This document shows, piece after piece, positions 61,301 to 64,000 of a DNA stretch of 64,000 bases; the first letter of the stretch is position 1, and each line of letters begins with the position of its first letter. The DNA lies in assembly GCA_037954325.1 (NCBI GenBank), contig JBBMNZ010000018.1, positions 10,182,501 through 10,246,500 on the forward strand, written 5' to 3'. Made by a program: the position numbers and the translations under genes. The notes beneath the pieces were generated by a model, which saw only the letters and a list, made by a program, of their open reading frames with translations, was not told the origin of the DNA and did not search any database. The stretch is from Fistularia commersonii (Eukaryota; Chordata; Actinopteri; Syngnathiformes; Fistulariidae).

Positions 61301-62640
61301 ATAGATATGAATCCCTGCACATACTGCTTTGTGGCTGTAGAATAAATACACTAAAATAAATAAAAGTTTTTGATATTACATTGGTGAATCATAATAATAC
61401 AATACTCTGTTAGACAAACCATGGCCTTAACACTCATTATTCACCCTCTGATATTGCTGTCTGTAAGCTGATGATGTAACCAAAGCTTAAGAAATTAACT
61501 TAATCCTCTTCATCCCTAATTCTGCAATAAGCTCACTCTCCAACAAATTTTGTCCTTAGCGACATGTACTCGCGCAATGACAGGTTTTTATTTTATTCAG
61601 CTATTCGCTCACGGTCGTATGTTAGTGGGTTTGGGGCTTCTCAGCTTTACATTTGCCTGTTAGTGTCCATTTTAAGATGGGCCCGTGGCCTGCTTTCCAG
61701 CTGGAGCCGGCAATCATGCTGAGATTTAGGTTTCTCATTTAAAAATAATGATGGCTGTGTTTGGGTGGGTGTTTTCATAGCCATCATGGCGAGGGACAAC
61801 TGTGGATCTAATGTTAGTTGTTTCACTTACTGCACATTCTGTGCCGACATGAGTGGTGTTGTTATTACCACACCCAACATCCAAACTTGCAGGGTCAGCT
61901 TGCTGGCTCTTGTTTCAATCCTTATCTGAGCTTAAACTGCTATAGTTTTTGGATCTGCGCACATCATGCAGGACAAATGTTTTTCTTAAACTACTCTAGG
62001 ATCATTACCGGTACTCTCTCCAGCATGGTTTATGATGGATAAGGTTTTTTGACAAATGGTATACACCATGTCTTACAGAAGGTTAAAAGAACAGAAAAGT
62101 AGTTTTTTCTTTCAAGATTATGTTTGTATTTGTAGCTGATTTTTTACAGGGAAATAATGGGAGGGTAGTGACATATTTAAAAGAAAAGCAGAAAAGGTAA
62201 AAAAAAAGTACTTTCACAAGTGTGTGAAAATCTGTTTTAAGTGTATGCTACAATGGGGATATTTGTGACTTCATCAATATAAAAACTTTAAACCCAAAAC
62301 ATATCCATCTCAGATATGTTAATTTCTTTGACTATATTGTAACTGTTATGAACCACAATCTTTTTTAGATTGTACGATTCTCATTAGGGGTTATGGGAGT
62401 CCTTATCCCTAGTGCTTTGATTTTTTTATTTTATTTTTATTTTTTTATTTTTTACATGCAATTTAAGATCTGTTTAGTAAGTCAACATTTGATGAGAAAG
62501 GACATAATAATGTGTTACTTGAAGTTCTCACGCGGACAGAACTGGCTGTCCATTATAATAAAAGCAACGTTAACATATTGTAGAACATACAATTCCTTTG
62601 CTCTTGGTTGATTATTGTACAATATAATTGAAATGGTTAG
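58311..62640. other. Gene-free stretch
   Basis: AT-rich sequence with a TA patch at 58480-58492, an 18-20 A run near 59198-59216, and A-rich DNA at 60945-60995. The 61600-61800 segment is unusually complex and balanced in composition and is flagged in the findings as a possible regulatory element. No coding evidence. Confidence 0.5.
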
Positions 62641-62644
62641 GTCT

Positions 62645-62765
62645 TGAACTTGCAAGGATTAATTGAAGATGCTAAATTATCCAGAGGTGTAAATGTACCC
62701 TTTTTTTTTAAAGCCAAATTTTGTCCGGGATTGACTCCAGCACCCCACCATGTCCCTGTGTGTGT
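62645..62765 (+). repeat. SINE remnant, 3' part
   Basis: 'ggattaattgaagatgctaa' and 'ttatccagaggtgtaaatgt' followed by 'gtccgggattgactccagca' and 'ccccaccatgtccctgtgtg' match the order of the last half of the fish SINE, with a T run (62701-62709) replacing the middle. Confidence 0.55.
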
Positions 62766-64000
62766 ACGTACATGTGTACATGATGTGTATCTATAAATAT
62801 GTAGACATATATTCGGAGAAACAAAGAAAAAAAGGATCCAGGCATCAAAATAAATAAGAAAGGGAAAGAACTACAATGAAAAATAACTTCATAACCGACG
62901 CATTGAAAGACTTGGCAATCAAAGCCTGGGTTTTGCAAGCATCACCGACTAGAGATTCACAAACAACACTCTGGCATAGAATAGTGTCACTCAATGATTG
63001 ATTCCAAGCTGGATGATATGTTTTCTAGGGTATGCAATCTCTGAAGAAAAACAATTGTTGGGGTGAAAGAAAAAGCAATGTAACATGATACATGACAGCC
63101 AGTACTTTGACTAGTAACATTTGTTCTGGAGTCAGCTGTGGAGAAGAAATCTTTGGATAGCAACAATTCTGACCATATTGTTTTTTTTCCTGAGTACCAA
63201 CGTTTTATCAGTTGGAGATAAGTTGATATGAAGAAAGATTTGATTTGGTTCTAATTTCTTTGCAACATTTTTACTCTTTTTACTGATCAGCATGAAGCAT
63301 CACATTATCCCCCTGACAATATTCCATCCAGCTTCAAAACAAATAATGACTCTTATTTATTTTCAATTTTATGTTATTATTCTTATCATCATTATTATTT
63401 ATTTGAAATTCAAATTGTCCTTTTGCAGTGCATATCATACAAAGAATCCCAGGTGCTCTTTAATGAAACAAACCAAAATGCTGGAACAACTGAACATTTT
63501 TAAAGTCAAATTGCATTGTGCATTCAAATCTGCTCAATTTCCGGGGTTTTTTGTGGGAGACTATGAGAAGAATCTTTGCTTCTTCCCTCACATCTTTGAA
63601 CATTAAGCTCAGTGAAGCATTTAAAATAACTACTCTAAGACTGATAACCTACACAGACAAGTATATTCATCTTGATGCAATGTATTAAGGACAGCAGGCT
63701 ACAATGACATTAGGTTGTGGTAAGGTGAGAGAGATCCAGTTTGATGTGATTTAACCTTCTACGGGAAATCCACCTAATTTATGGGTGTAATCAAAGATTA
63801 TCTGCTCAGTTATGCACATTTCTTTAATAGCCAGAGAAGCCCTCCAAAAGGACAACCTCAGTATTGCAAGGGTTGAAAGAAGATGATGAAGTTAACACAA
63901 GATAAGACAATATAAAATAGACAAAACTGATCCCACAACAGGGTAATTCAACAGTCACATCAGCAATACGGCATAGAAAACTGTATAAATAGTATTAAAA
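62766..64000. other. Gene-free stretch to the window edge
   Basis: AT-rich. It includes a short TG/TA-rich patch at 62757-62810. The 104-codon plus frame at 63292-63606 has no recognised domain. Confidence 0.5.

Overview
The window reads as AT-rich nuclear DNA of a teleost fish. This rests on its mobile elements rather than on host genes. It holds two Rex3-type LINE copies with GATG-type tails, two copies of an RTE-type LINE, a deleted fish-type Tc1 element, hAT-type elements, a Ty3/Gypsy relic, a retrovirus-like pol relic, and several copies of a tRNA-like SINE with a downstream ATGA-rich end. Microsatellites (CT, CA, TA, TATC, AAT) are frequent. No bacterial-style operons, rRNA or tRNA genes, or CRISPR arrays are visible, and no complete host protein-coding gene can be supported.

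Layout. 1-7.4 kb is non-coding, with a SINE copy (about 1.15-1.49 kb) and an intact-looking non-autonomous hAT with a perfect 8-bp target duplication (2853-3463). 7.4-7.7 kb holds a deleted Tc1 element. 8-17 kb is mostly single-copy. It becomes richer in C, G and pyrimidine tracts near 13-17 kb, where the minus strand carries a short candidate signal-peptide coding exon with a consensus splice donor (16107-16149). 17-21.8 kb is non-coding. 21.85-24.15 kb is a collinear but broken Ty3/Gypsy gag-pol relic. 25.3-26.35 kb is a Rex3 fragment. 30.6-31.2 kb holds a relic of a hAT transposase C-terminus. 34.2 kb has a 179-bp hAT-type miniature element with near-perfect 8-bp target duplications, and 35.4-35.5 kb a long compound microsatellite.

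40.3-49 kb is a transposon-dense cluster. It contains an RTE copy split by a second copy of the 2.9-kb hAT family, a retrovirus-like pol relic, a second RTE fragment, and a long Rex3 copy that itself contains a short foreign insert. 49.5-64 kb is mostly single-copy sequence with two unconfirmed exon candidates, a retroposon tail and three SINE remnants.

No genes were found that can be shown to work together. The window is best read as intronic or intergenic DNA of one or more host genes whose main exons lie outside it. I found no convincing new biological system. The most useful leads are the minus-strand signal-peptide exon, the plus-strand exon candidate at 49.7 kb, the datable nested insertions, and a few precise inverted and tandem repeats.
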